DNA from: Streptomyces sp. HD
Lineage (GTDB): Bacteria; Actinomycetota; Actinomycetes; Streptomycetales; Streptomycetaceae
Direction of reading: 5' to 3'
Assembly: GCF_028369295.1 (NCBI RefSeq)
Contig: NZ_JAQMYP010000002.1
Location: forward strand, 124,001 to 188,000
DNA: 64,000 nucleotides
The notes under the pieces were generated by a model. That model saw only the letters and a list, made by a program, of their open reading frames with translations. It was not told where the DNA came from and did no database searches. Position 1 is the stretch's first letter; each line of letters starts with the position of its first letter. This document shows, piece by piece, positions 35,525-42,636 of the stretch. The translations under genes were made by a program, and so were the position numbers.

Positions 35525-36814
35525 ATGCCGGAAGCCGCAGCAGCGCCACTCGCCGAACCGCGGCCGCCGCGCAAGCTCTACCGCAGCAGCGACGGACGCT
35601 GGCTCGGGGGCGTGGCGCGGGGGCTCGCCGGGCATCTCGGGCTGCCCGTCATCTGGGTGCGGCTCGTCTTCGTGGGCCTGTTCATGGCGGACGGCCTCGG
35701 GGCGCTGCTGTATGCCGCGTTCTGGTTCTTCGTGCCGCTCGGCGTCGGCGGGGTCGACGCGCAGCGGCCGTCTCCCTTCGCCACGGAGACCGCGTCCGAC
35801 GGCCGCCGCAGACTCGTCGCCCGCAAGCCGGACAGGGGCCAGATCGTCGCGCTGCTCCTCATGGTCGTCGTGGCGATGGTCTTCGTCGGCAGCGTGGACC
35901 TGGGCAACGGCGCCAAGGCCTACCTCCTGCCCGCCGTGCTCGTCGGCGCGGGCGTCGCCCTGGTCTGGCGACAGGCGGACAACGCCCGCCGGGCCCGCTG
36001 GATGGAGGCCGGGCGGCGTCGGCGCACCCTTACTCTGCTGCGTGCCGCGGGCGGCGTCGTGCTGGTCACGGCCGGCGTCTCCGGCATCTTCGTCCTGCAG
36101 GGCTCCGCCGCCCACCTCGGCTCCGTCCTGCAGGCGGCCCTGGCGGTCCTCGTAGGCATAACGCTCCTCGCGGGTCCGTATCTGGTCCGGATGACCCAGG
36201 ACCTCTCCGAGGAGCGGCTGATGCGCATCCGCGCCCAGGAGCGCGCCGAGGTCGCCGCGCATGTCCATGACTCGGTGCTGCACACCCTGACCTTGATCCA
36301 GCGCAACGCGGAGAACGCGAACGAGGTCCGCCGCCTCGCCCGCGCCCAGGAGCGCGACCTGCGCACCTGGCTCTACAAACCCGAGGGCACCGGCAAGGAC
36401 GAGGCCGACGAACCCGCCAGCCTCGCCGAAGCGGTCCGGCGCAACGCCGCCGAGATCGAGGACAAACACGGCGTCCCCATAGAGGTGGTGGTGGTCGGCG
36501 ACTGCCCGCTCGACGAAAGAATCGGCGCGCAGATGCAGGCCGCGCGCGAGGCGATGGTGAACGCCGCGAAGTACGGTGGCGAGGGCGGCGCCGTGCAGGT
36601 CTACGCCGAGGTGGAGGGGAAGACCGTCTTCGTCTCCGTCCGGGACCGCGGTCCGGGCTTCGACCTGGATTCGATACCCGCCGACCGCATGGGCGTCAGA
36701 GAATCGATCATCGGCCGCATGGAGCGCAACGGCGGTACGGCCCGGCTTCGGGCGGTACCCGACGGCGGCACGGAGGTCGAGCTGGAGATGGAGAGGGCGG
36801 AGAAGACGTCATGA
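35525..36814 (+). CDS. PspC-fused sensor histidine kinase
   Basis: A 429-residue NarL-type (HisKA_3) kinase with an N-terminal PspC domain (KLYRSSDGRWLGGVARGLAG near residue 20, followed by its helix). Additional membrane helices lie in the next 120 residues. The dimerisation and phosphorylation box is AAHVHDSVLHTL with His248. The ATPase domain has AMVNAAKYGG (N box) and SVRDRGPGFD (G1). Two-component genes with PspC at the sensor end are typical of actinobacterial envelope-stress modules. ATG 35525 lacks a clear Shine-Dalgarno; GTG 35510 is an alternative. It overlaps the regulator gene by four bases (ATGA). Confidence 0.92.
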   Translation: MPEAAAAPLAEPRPPRKLYRSSDGRWLGGVARGLAGHLGLPVIWVRLVFVGLFMADGLGALLYAAFWFFVPLGVGGVDAQRPSPFATETASDGRRRLVARKPDRGQIVALLLMVVVAMVFVGSVDLGNGAKAYLLPAVLVGAGVALVWRQADNARRARWMEAGRRRRTLTLLRAAGGVVLVTAGVSGIFVLQGSAAHLGSVLQAALAVLVGITLLAGPYLVRMTQDLSEERLMRIRAQERAEVAAHVHDSVLHTLTLIQRNAENANEVRRLARAQERDLRTWLYKPEGTGKDEADEPASLAEAVRRNAAEIEDKHGVPIEVVVVGDCPLDERIGAQMQAAREAMVNAAKYGGEGGAVQVYAEVEGKTVFVSVRDRGPGFDLDSIPADRMGVRESIIGRMERNGGTARLRAVPDGGTEVELEMERAEKTS

Positions 36815-37530
36815 GCGACGCGACCGAGGCCAACGAGCCTGTGGAGTCGACCGGCGGGAGCACGGCCGAGCGGCATGTGCGCGTGGTCCTCGTCGACGAC
36901 CACCGCATGTTCCGCACGGGAGTCCAGGCCGAGATCGGCCGGACCGAGCAGACCGGCGTCGAGGTCGTCGGCGAGGCCGCGGACGTCGACCAGGCGGTCA
37001 CGGTCATCACCGCGACCCGGCCCGAGGTCGTCCTCCTCGACGTGCACCTCCCGGGTGGCGGCGGGGTCGAAGTGCTGCGCCGCTGCGCCCCGTTGATGGC
37101 GGACACCGAGCAGCCCGTCCGCTTCCTCGCGCTGTCCGTCTCGGACGCGGCGGAGGATGTGATCGGCGTGATCCGGGGTGGTGCGCGCGGGTACGTGACG
37201 AAGACGATCACCGGAACCGATCTGGTCGACTCCATCTTCCGGGTCCAGGAGGGCGACGCGGTGTTCTCGCCTCGCCTCGCCGGGTTCGTCCTGGACGCGT
37301 TCGCGTCGACGGACGCGCCGCCCGTGGACGAGGACCTGGACCGGCTCACCCAGCGCGAGCGGGAGGTGCTGCGGCTGATCGCCAGGGGCTACGCGTACAA
37401 GGAGATCGCCAAGCAGCTCTTCATCTCCGTGAAGACGGTCGAGTCGCATGTCTCGGCGGTGCTGAGGAAGCTCCAGTTGTCGAACCGGCATGAGCTGACA
37501 CGGTGGGCGACGGCCCGGCGTCTGGTCTGA
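36811..37530 (+). CDS. LuxR/NarL-family response regulator
   Basis: A 239-residue regulator paired with the upstream kinase. The receiver domain starts VRVVLVDDHRMFRTGV near residue 23, the phospho-acceptor is Asp77 in VVLLDVHLPG, and the conserved Thr/Ser and Lys lie in ALSVSDAAED and GYVTKTI. The C-terminal helix-turn-helix has LTQREREVLRLIARGYAYKE and SVKTVESHVSAVLRKL. A 22-residue acidic extension precedes the receiver. It is translationally coupled to the kinase through ATGA. The likely targets are its own divergent PspC promoters. Confidence 0.95.
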   Translation: MSDATEANEPVESTGGSTAERHVRVVLVDDHRMFRTGVQAEIGRTEQTGVEVVGEAADVDQAVTVITATRPEVVLLDVHLPGGGGVEVLRRCAPLMADTEQPVRFLALSVSDAAEDVIGVIRGGARGYVTKTITGTDLVDSIFRVQEGDAVFSPRLAGFVLDAFASTDAPPVDEDLDRLTQREREVLRLIARGYAYKEIAKQLFISVKTVESHVSAVLRKLQLSNRHELTRWATARRLV

Positions 37531-37556
37531 GCCGGGGCCCGGTTCCGGCTCAGACC
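37524..37556. terminator. Bidirectional terminator
   Basis: GGTCTGAGCCGG and CCGGCTCAGACC form a perfect 12-bp stem that includes the regulator stop codon, in the 33-bp gap to the convergent NlpC/P60 gene. Confidence 0.8.
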
Positions 37557-37563
37557 CGGTGGG

Positions 37564-38625
37564 TCACACCACTCGCGTGGCCCCCGCGAACGGCATCTCG
37601 TCGAGCGGGGCCACCCGGACCGGTGCCGAGGGGTTCGGGGCGTGGATCATCTGGCCGTTGCCGATGTAGAGGCCCACGTGGCTGATGCTGGAGTAGAAGA
37701 ACACCAGGTCGCCCGGGAGCAGTTCGGAGCGGGAGATGCGGCGGCCCGCGTCGATCTGGGCGTACGTCGTGCGGGGCAGTGAGAGGCCGGCCGACCGGTA
37801 GGCGGCCTGGGTGAGGCCGGAGCAGTCGAAGGCGTCCGGTCCGGTCGCGCCCCAGACGTAGGGGCTGCCCAGCTTGGAGTAGGCGTACGAAATGGCCGAC
37901 GCCGCTCGGGAGTTGGGGGCCTGGGCGGTTGCGGAACCGGGGGTCGTCAGGGCGTCGCGGGTGCCTGTCGAGGAGCGTGCGGCGCGGTCCGCGCTCTCCT
38001 GGAGCCGGGCGCGTTCCTCGGCGGTCATCCGGGCGAGCAGGCCCCGGGCCGAGTCCAGCTTGCCGGTGATCGTGGTCTTGTGCTGCCGTAGTTCGGCCTG
38101 GCGGGACTTCAGCGAGGCCAGTTCGATGCGTGCGGCGCCGCGCAGTTGCTCGATCTCCCGTAGCTGTCGGCGGACGCCGGCGACGGACGTCGCCTGCCGC
38201 TTGCCGGCGCGTTCGGCGAACTCCGCGCCGTCGAGGTAGCGGTCGGGGTCGTTCGAGAGGGCGAGTTGGACGGCCGGGTCGATCCCGCCGTCGCGGTACT
38301 GTGCCGCGGCCATCGAACCCAGCGCCTCCCGTGCCGAGTTGAGCTTCTCCGTCCTGCGTGCGGCCTCGTCCTGCAGGGTCCTGATCCGCCGCTCGGTCGA
38401 GTCCGCCTGCTCCTTCGCGCCGTTGTACTTCTCGGTGGCGACCTCCGCCTCCTGGTACAGCCTGTCCACCTTCGCCTTGACCTGCGCCGGGGTCAGTTGC
38501 GGCTCGGCGTGGCCGGTGCCGTCGAAGCCCGTCGCGCTCGCCGCGCCCGCCAGGGCGATCGTCCATGCCGTGCGGGCCGTGTTGCCGCCGAGCGAGCGTT
38601 GACGGGGCTTTCGGTGCGCTGCCAC
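37564..38625 (-). CDS. Secreted NlpC/P60 peptidoglycan endopeptidase
   Basis: A 353-residue exported wall hydrolase that cuts stem-peptide bonds. It has a basic N-terminus and signal sequence (ARTAWTIALAGAASATGF), a long coiled coil from about residue 45 to 220 (QVKAKVDRLYQEAEVATEKY onwards), then the catalytic domain. That has GSPYVWGATGPDAFDCSGL (nucleophile Cys), ISHVGLYIGNGQMIHAP (His) and a further polar residue. The start is GTG with AAAGGA 12 bases upstream. It resembles the gene at 40835 closely, so the two are paralogues of RipA type. Unlike that gene it has no ydaO riboswitch; its leader holds a different 15-bp hairpin. Confidence 0.92.
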   Translation of the reverse strand: MAAHRKPRQRSLGGNTARTAWTIALAGAASATGFDGTGHAEPQLTPAQVKAKVDRLYQEAEVATEKYNGAKEQADSTERRIRTLQDEAARRTEKLNSAREALGSMAAAQYRDGGIDPAVQLALSNDPDRYLDGAEFAERAGKRQATSVAGVRRQLREIEQLRGAARIELASLKSRQAELRQHKTTITGKLDSARGLLARMTAEERARLQESADRAARSSTGTRDALTTPGSATAQAPNSRAASAISYAYSKLGSPYVWGATGPDAFDCSGLTQAAYRSAGLSLPRTTYAQIDAGRRISRSELLPGDLVFFYSSISHVGLYIGNGQMIHAPNPSAPVRVAPLDEMPFAGATRVV

Positions 38626-38685
38626 CTGGACTGCACGTCCTTTCGTCCGACCGCCTGGTCCCGCTGAGTCCGCCGGGGCAGGGGG

Positions 38686-38755
38686 CGTATGACCGCCCCG
38701 GGAGAGCGGCGACCGTAGGAACGCCTGGGGGGAGCGGACGTACGACCGCCCCGGG
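38686..38755 (-). repeat. Direct repeat in the NlpC/P60 leader
   Basis: CGTA(T/C)GACCGCCCCGGG occurs at 38686-38702 and 38739-38755, 53 bp apart, in the 5' region of the gene at 37564. Purpose unknown. Confidence 0.6.
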
Positions 38756-38766
38756 GCGGGTTACGC

Positions 38767-38809
38767 GTCCGGCGGCGGCCCACACAGGGGGAGCGGGCCG
38801 CCGCCGGAC
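38767..38809 (-). promoter_or_regulatory. 15-bp leader hairpin upstream of the NlpC/P60 gene
   Basis: GTCCGGCGGCGGCCC and GGGCCGCCGCCGGAC pair perfectly, about 140 bases before the GTG start. The remaining upstream gap to 39133 shows no gene. No match to the ydaO aptamer was found here. Confidence 0.55.
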
Positions 38810-39133
38810 CTTTCTCGGCGGTGGTGTCCGACTGCCGCCCCTGGCCCGGGCGGCGGTGGGGAGCCGGTCACCTGGTGGAGGACGCTAAACCTCACTGTGT
38901 CTGGTCGGTAACGCGTTGTGCGGAAGTGCCGGGAGCGGACCGCGAGATGACCGTAAGTGAGCGTGATCCCGGAATGGGGGCGTCGTGTTCACGCGGGGTG
39001 ATGACCGATGTGGCGGTTTCGGGCTTCGCGGGGACGCCGGGGTGCTATGGGGCGCATATATGCAAGATCGGGGAGGGGGGTGGAGTGGGGCTGCTGTCAG
39101 GGGTGCGGTTGGTGCTGATTAGGCTCCCGGTCC

Positions 39134-39487
39134 ATGGACGTACTCATCCATCTCTTCGTCGGCCTGCACATCATCGGCATCGCCGCGCTGCTCGGCGGGT
39201 TCTTCACCCAGATGAAGGCGATGGGCCAGGGCACCGCCCGGTTCGTCCCCGCGATGCTGCATGGTGCCCTGACCATGCTGGTCACCGGAGTGATCCTGGT
39301 CGGGCTCAACCAGGCGGACGATCAGCCCGTCAACAACATCAAGATCGGTGTGAAGCTGGCGCTGCTGATCGTGATCCTCGGGCTCGTCTATGTGCAGCGG
39401 GACGAGGAGGCGGTGGACAAGCGGCTGTTCGGGCTTGTGGGGCTGCTGACCATGGCGAACATCTTCATCGCCGTTTTGTGGACGTGA
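39134..39487 (+). CDS. Small four-helix membrane protein
   Basis: A 117-residue integral membrane protein with about four hydrophobic segments (LFVGLHIIGIAALLGGFF, MLHGALTMLVTGVILVGL, LALLIVILGLVYV, GLVGLLTMANIFIAVLW). It is typical of Streptomyces hypothetical membrane proteins. No family is certain. It has no Shine-Dalgarno; TAGGCT lies eight bases before the ATG, so it may be leaderless. Its last 23 bases overlap the end of the convergent transporter gene. Confidence 0.8.
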   Translation: MDVLIHLFVGLHIIGIAALLGGFFTQMKAMGQGTARFVPAMLHGALTMLVTGVILVGLNQADDQPVNNIKIGVKLALLIVILGLVYVQRDEEAVDKRLFGLVGLLTMANIFIAVLWT

Positions 39488-40454
39488 CGTCGAGGTAGGT
39501 CCGCACCGCGCCCGCGGCGACCGCCAGCCATGCCACCACCGCGATCCAGAGCAGTACTTCGCCCGGAGTCCTGAGCCACGGGACGTCCATGGCGGTGGAG
39601 ACGGAGAGTGTCGCCGCCGCCGTCATGCCCATCGGGAAGACCGTGGCCCAGCGGCGTACGTCGTAGTGCGGCCGTGGCCATCCGATCTCGGCGACGGTCA
39701 GGACGGCGTACCAGGCCAGATCGAGTACCAGCAGGGCTGCGGTCACCGCGTGCAGGACGCCGTTGTCGTCGTCGTTCCAGAGGTACTGGCCGGGGCTGTC
39801 GGCGGCGATGAGTTTCGAGCCGGCGAGCGCGGAGATGGCGAGGGCGCCGCCGGCCACCCAGTGGTCGCCGGAGCCTTGCGTCACCTGGCGCAGGTCGAAG
39901 CAGGTCAGGGCGATGACGTAGAGGACCAGGCCCAGCCAGAAGAGCATGAGTGCGGCGTGTGCGAGCCATGCCGTGGACTCGGTCGCGGCGAGAGTGGCGG
40001 CGAGGACGGCCAGGCCCTGGGTGGCCACGCAGCCGAGGAATACCGCGCCGGGCATGTGGCGGTGCCAGTGGCGTACCACGGCGATGAGCAGGCCCGGCCA
40101 GAGCAGTGCGGCGAGGGCCAGCAGGGCCTGGGCGAGGTGTTGCCGGCCGAGGTCGCTGAAGCGGGTGCCGAGAACGGTCGTTGCGGCGATGGCGGTCAGG
40201 GCGGCCGGGGTGGCCGCCTCCTTCAGCCATCTGGAGCGGTCCCAGAGGAGGCGTGCGGCGAAGTCTCCGGCGAGTGCCAGCCAGGCTGCGCAGGCCAGGG
40301 CGAGGGTGATCCGGGACAGGGTTTCGTAGTTCGTCTGGTGCAGGGCCACCGACAGGATGCCCGTCGCCATGACGGCGGCGCCGGCCGTGGGGGGAGGTTG
40401 CGACCACCAGGTGCGGAAGAGGGAGGTGGGGGTGGTCGTGGTGCTGGCGGGCAT
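39465..40454 (-). CDS. TDT-family (C4-dicarboxylate/tellurite-resistance type) transporter
   Basis: A 329-residue membrane protein with about ten helices, resembling the TDT family (TehA, Mae1, SLAC1). GAAVMATGILSVALHQ is the family-typical first helix. It continues with LALACAAWLALAGDF, ALLALAALLWPGLLIAVV and PHYDVRRWATVFPMGMTAAATL near the end. The substrate is unclear; annotated relatives carry dicarboxylates, sulfite or anions. ATG 40454 has no Shine-Dalgarno but TAGCAT lies seven bases upstream, so it may be leaderless. It overlaps the convergent gene at its 3' end. Confidence 0.82.
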   Translation of the reverse strand: MPASTTTTPTSLFRTWWSQPPPTAGAAVMATGILSVALHQTNYETLSRITLALACAAWLALAGDFAARLLWDRSRWLKEAATPAALTAIAATTVLGTRFSDLGRQHLAQALLALAALLWPGLLIAVVRHWHRHMPGAVFLGCVATQGLAVLAATLAATESTAWLAHAALMLFWLGLVLYVIALTCFDLRQVTQGSGDHWVAGGALAISALAGSKLIAADSPGQYLWNDDDNGVLHAVTAALLVLDLAWYAVLTVAEIGWPRPHYDVRRWATVFPMGMTAAATLSVSTAMDVPWLRTPGEVLLWIAVVAWLAVAAGAVRTYLDVTSTKRR

Positions 40455-40504
40455 GGGGCCGATGCTAGGGAGCGGGGTGGGGGTTGGGGGTGGGGCGCGC
40501 CGGG

Positions 40505-40616
40505 TGCCTCCGGCGGTTGGGCCGGGATGCGGGTGGTGGGGGTGCGCGTCCATGCCTGCGGCGGCCTGCTGGTGATCGGTGGGGGTTCGTGTAGCGCCTG
40601 CGGGTGTGTTGTGGGT
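40505..40616 (+). repeat. Dispersed intergenic repeat, copy B
   Basis: Shares ordered blocks with copy A at 32787: TGCCTCCGGCGGTTGGGC, GCCTGCGGC, GGTGGGGGT, TGTAGCGCCTGCGG, TGTGGGT. It is about 26 bp longer. It lies in the 380-bp gap between the transporter gene and the next NlpC/P60 gene. Confidence 0.7.
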
Positions 40617-40625
40617 CGGGGCCGC

Positions 40626-40715
40626 GCCGGGGGGGTGTCCGTCCTCGGACCGGCGGCTGGACCTGGCCTGGAGGTTGTGTTCTTGACGCCGGCCACTGCG
40701 GGCGGACACCCCCCG
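40626..40715. repeat. Long imperfect inverted repeat next to copy B
   Basis: GCCGGGGGGGTGTCCG at 40626-40641 pairs with CGGACACCCCCCGGC at 40701-40715 with one unpaired base, enclosing 59 bases. Together with the dispersed repeat it looks like a small mobile-type or structured element. Confidence 0.6.
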
Positions 40716-40789
40716 GCACGTCCCCTTCCCGCCGTGCGCGGGTGCGGCGCCGCGGAGGTGTGGCGGGCACGCGCGTGCGGGCGCGGGGT

Positions 40790-40825
40790 ACGCGCGCGTG
40801 GGGGATTTCTGGGCCACGCGCGCGT
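40790..40825 (-). terminator. Terminator hairpin of the riboswitch-controlled NlpC/P60 gene
   Basis: ACGCGCGCGTGG and CCACGCGCGCGT pair perfectly around 12 bases, just past the stop codon on the minus strand. Confidence 0.65.
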
Positions 40826-40834
40826 GTGGGTGTG

Positions 40835-41998
40835 TCAGGCGGGGCGGAGCACGCTGTGGATTGCCGACTCTCCGTCGTAGTAGATCGATTCCTCGCGGAC
40901 GTAGGCGCCGGGCTTCGGGGCGTGGATCATCATGCCGTTGCCTATGTAGAGGCCCACGTGGGTGATGTCGTCGTAGAAGAAGACCAGGTCGCCGGGCTTG
41001 GCGTTGGCGAGGGAGACCGTGGTGCCGGCGTTGACCTGGTCGTAGGTGACGCGGGGGATGTCGACGCCGGCGGCCTTCCAGGCGGCCTGGGTGAGGCCGG
41101 AGCAGTCGTAGGAGTCGGGGCCGGTGGCGCCCCATACGTACGGCTTGCCTATCTGGGCGCGGGCGAAGGCCAGGGCCTTCTCGGCCTTGGTGGCGTACGA
41201 GGGGTCCGAGGAGGATGAGCCCGAGTCGGCCGGCGGCTGGGTGGTCTCCTGCTGCTGGGCGGCTTCCTGGCGCTTGCGCTCGGCCTCTGCCTCAGCCTGC
41301 TGGCGGGCCAGTTCCGCGGCCTTGCGGGCGGCCGCCTCCTGCTTGCGCTTCTCGATCGCGGCGAGGCGTGCCTTCTCCTCCGCCGTCAGCTTGGAGAGGA
41401 GTTCGCGGGCGTCGGACAGCTTCGTCTGGACCGTGGACTTGGCCGTCTGCAGGTCGTTCTGCGACTCGGTGAGCGTTTCGAGGCTCTGGGTGGCCTCCTG
41501 ACGCTTCTTCATCGTCGCGGACTGCTGGGTGAAGTAGTCGTCGACCGCTTCCTTCTGACGGCCGGTCATACGGTCCATCAGCTGGGTCTGGTCGAAGTAG
41601 TCCTGCGGGGTCTCGGACAGGAGGAAGGTCGCCGTGTCGGGGGCCGCGGCGCCGGTGCGGTACTGGGCGGCGGCGGAGCGGCCGAGTTCCTCGCGGGCCT
41701 CGTTGAGTTCCTGGGTGCGCTTGGCGACGTCGTCGAGGAGGGTGTCGACGCGCTTGCGCTGCTTGGCGGTCTTCTCCTTGGCGGAGTTGTACTTCTCGGT
41801 CGCCGTCTCCGCCTGGCGGTAGAGGTCGTCTACCTTCTTCTCGACCTCTTCGAGGCTCGGCTTGTCATCCGTGGACGGGCTCGCGTTGGCCGTCTGGGAC
41901 AGCAGGGCGACGGACGTGAGGGCCGCCGTGGCGAGGGCGGGGGTCCGTATGCCTGCGACGCGCGTCCCCGCGGGGCGCGACTTGCGGTGCGACGCCAA
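40835..41998 (-). CDS. Secreted NlpC/P60 peptidoglycan endopeptidase under c-di-AMP control
   Basis: A 387-residue exported wall endopeptidase. The TTG start at 41998 follows GGAAGGAG by nine bases, at the end of a ydaO-type riboswitch. A signal peptide (IRTPALATAALTSVALLSQ) leads into a long coiled coil (VEKKVDDLYRQAETATEKY to about residue 260, with an Ala/Glu/Lys-rich helix). The catalytic domain has GKPYVWGATGPDSYDCSGL, ITHVGLYIGNGMMIHAPKP and a C-terminal beta strand. It is a paralogue of the gene at 37564. c-di-AMP riboswitches upstream of wall hydrolases are established in Streptomyces (rpfA). Confidence 0.94.
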   Translation of the reverse strand: MASHRKSRPAGTRVAGIRTPALATAALTSVALLSQTANASPSTDDKPSLEEVEKKVDDLYRQAETATEKYNSAKEKTAKQRKRVDTLLDDVAKRTQELNEAREELGRSAAAQYRTGAAAPDTATFLLSETPQDYFDQTQLMDRMTGRQKEAVDDYFTQQSATMKKRQEATQSLETLTESQNDLQTAKSTVQTKLSDARELLSKLTAEEKARLAAIEKRKQEAAARKAAELARQQAEAEAERKRQEAAQQQETTQPPADSGSSSSDPSYATKAEKALAFARAQIGKPYVWGATGPDSYDCSGLTQAAWKAAGVDIPRVTYDQVNAGTTVSLANAKPGDLVFFYDDITHVGLYIGNGMMIHAPKPGAYVREESIYYDGESAIHSVLRPA

Positions 41999-42018
41999 GA
42001 GAGGCGACTCCTTCCGTG

Positions 42019-42168
42019 CTCCGCCTACCGAGTTAGCTGTCGGGTTCGGGCGGGTGGTCCGGAAGGGTTGCCCTACGGCCGGTCCCTGGGCGGGTCCGGG
42101 CCGATTCACCCCAAAGGTCGGTGGGTCCCCGGCTCCGGCTGCGCGGTGGCGTACCGGACTCGGCGGAG
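42019..42168 (-). promoter_or_regulatory. ydaO-yuaA (c-di-AMP) riboswitch
   Basis: Read on the minus strand, the stem CTCCGCC/GGCGGAG (42162-42168 with 42019-42025) closes an aptamer holding the conserved blocks GCCGAGTCCGG, CCGGGGACCCA, TTGGGGTGAATC (42103-42114), CCCGAACCCGACAGCTAAC (42032-42050) and GGTAGGCGG. This is the ydaO consensus. It ends 20 bases before the TTG start of the wall hydrolase gene. Family knowledge: ligand c-di-AMP, usually turning expression off. Confidence 0.93.
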
Positions 42169-42219
42169 GCCGCGCGGCCCGGCGTCGTTCGCCGGTGGGG
42201 GTCGTGCGGCCTGTCCGGC

Positions 42220-42249
42220 ACGGTAGCCAACTCGTGTGGCCCCTGTGAA
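42220..42249 (-). promoter_or_regulatory. Candidate promoter of the riboswitch transcript
   Basis: On the minus strand TTCACA, 18 bases, TACCGT, placing the transcript start about 45 bases before the aptamer. Seen by eye only. Confidence 0.45.
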
Positions 42250-42605
42250 GGTTGATGTTCGATATGCCCGATACATTTTCGTGACCTTGAGTCAGGGCGC
42301 TGTGGGAGGTCATCTATTCATGGGTTTCTGTGGGGTCTTGGGGGATGAGGGTGTTTTGGGGCAGATGGGGTTTCCGTTCAGTTAAGGGGGGAGTGTGGGC
42401 GGGGCGGGGTGGGTGATCTTCGAGTGATCTTCGGGCGTCTCTTTTCGGGCTTCGGAGAGATGGGGTTCTCGGTCGGTGGTGTGCCTCGGGAGAGCGTTGC
42501 GGACTGTGACCAGGTGGTTCTGGAGGGCGAGGGGGTGGCTCGGTGGGCGGGAGTCGAAGATCGTCGAGGTTTGGAACGGGCGATGTTCTCGGGGTGGCCG
42601 CGGGC

Positions 42606-42627
42606 TGTCAGTGGGGCGCCCTAGACT
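42606..42627 (+). promoter_or_regulatory. RecA-NDp/PafBC-type promoter of pcrA
   Basis: TGTCAGTG, exactly eight bases, TAGACT: the DNA-damage promoter motif TTGTCRGTG-N8-TANNNT with only the first T changed to C. It ends nine bases before the pcrA ATG. The rest of the 42250-42605 gap shows no gene. Confidence 0.75.
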
Positions 42628-42636
42628 CGGAGAGCG

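Noticed and set aside
38626..39133. ydaO riboswitch upstream of the NlpC/P60 gene at 37564
   Set aside because: I looked for the GGGGTGAAT and GAACCCGACAGCTAAC blocks on the minus strand and did not find them.
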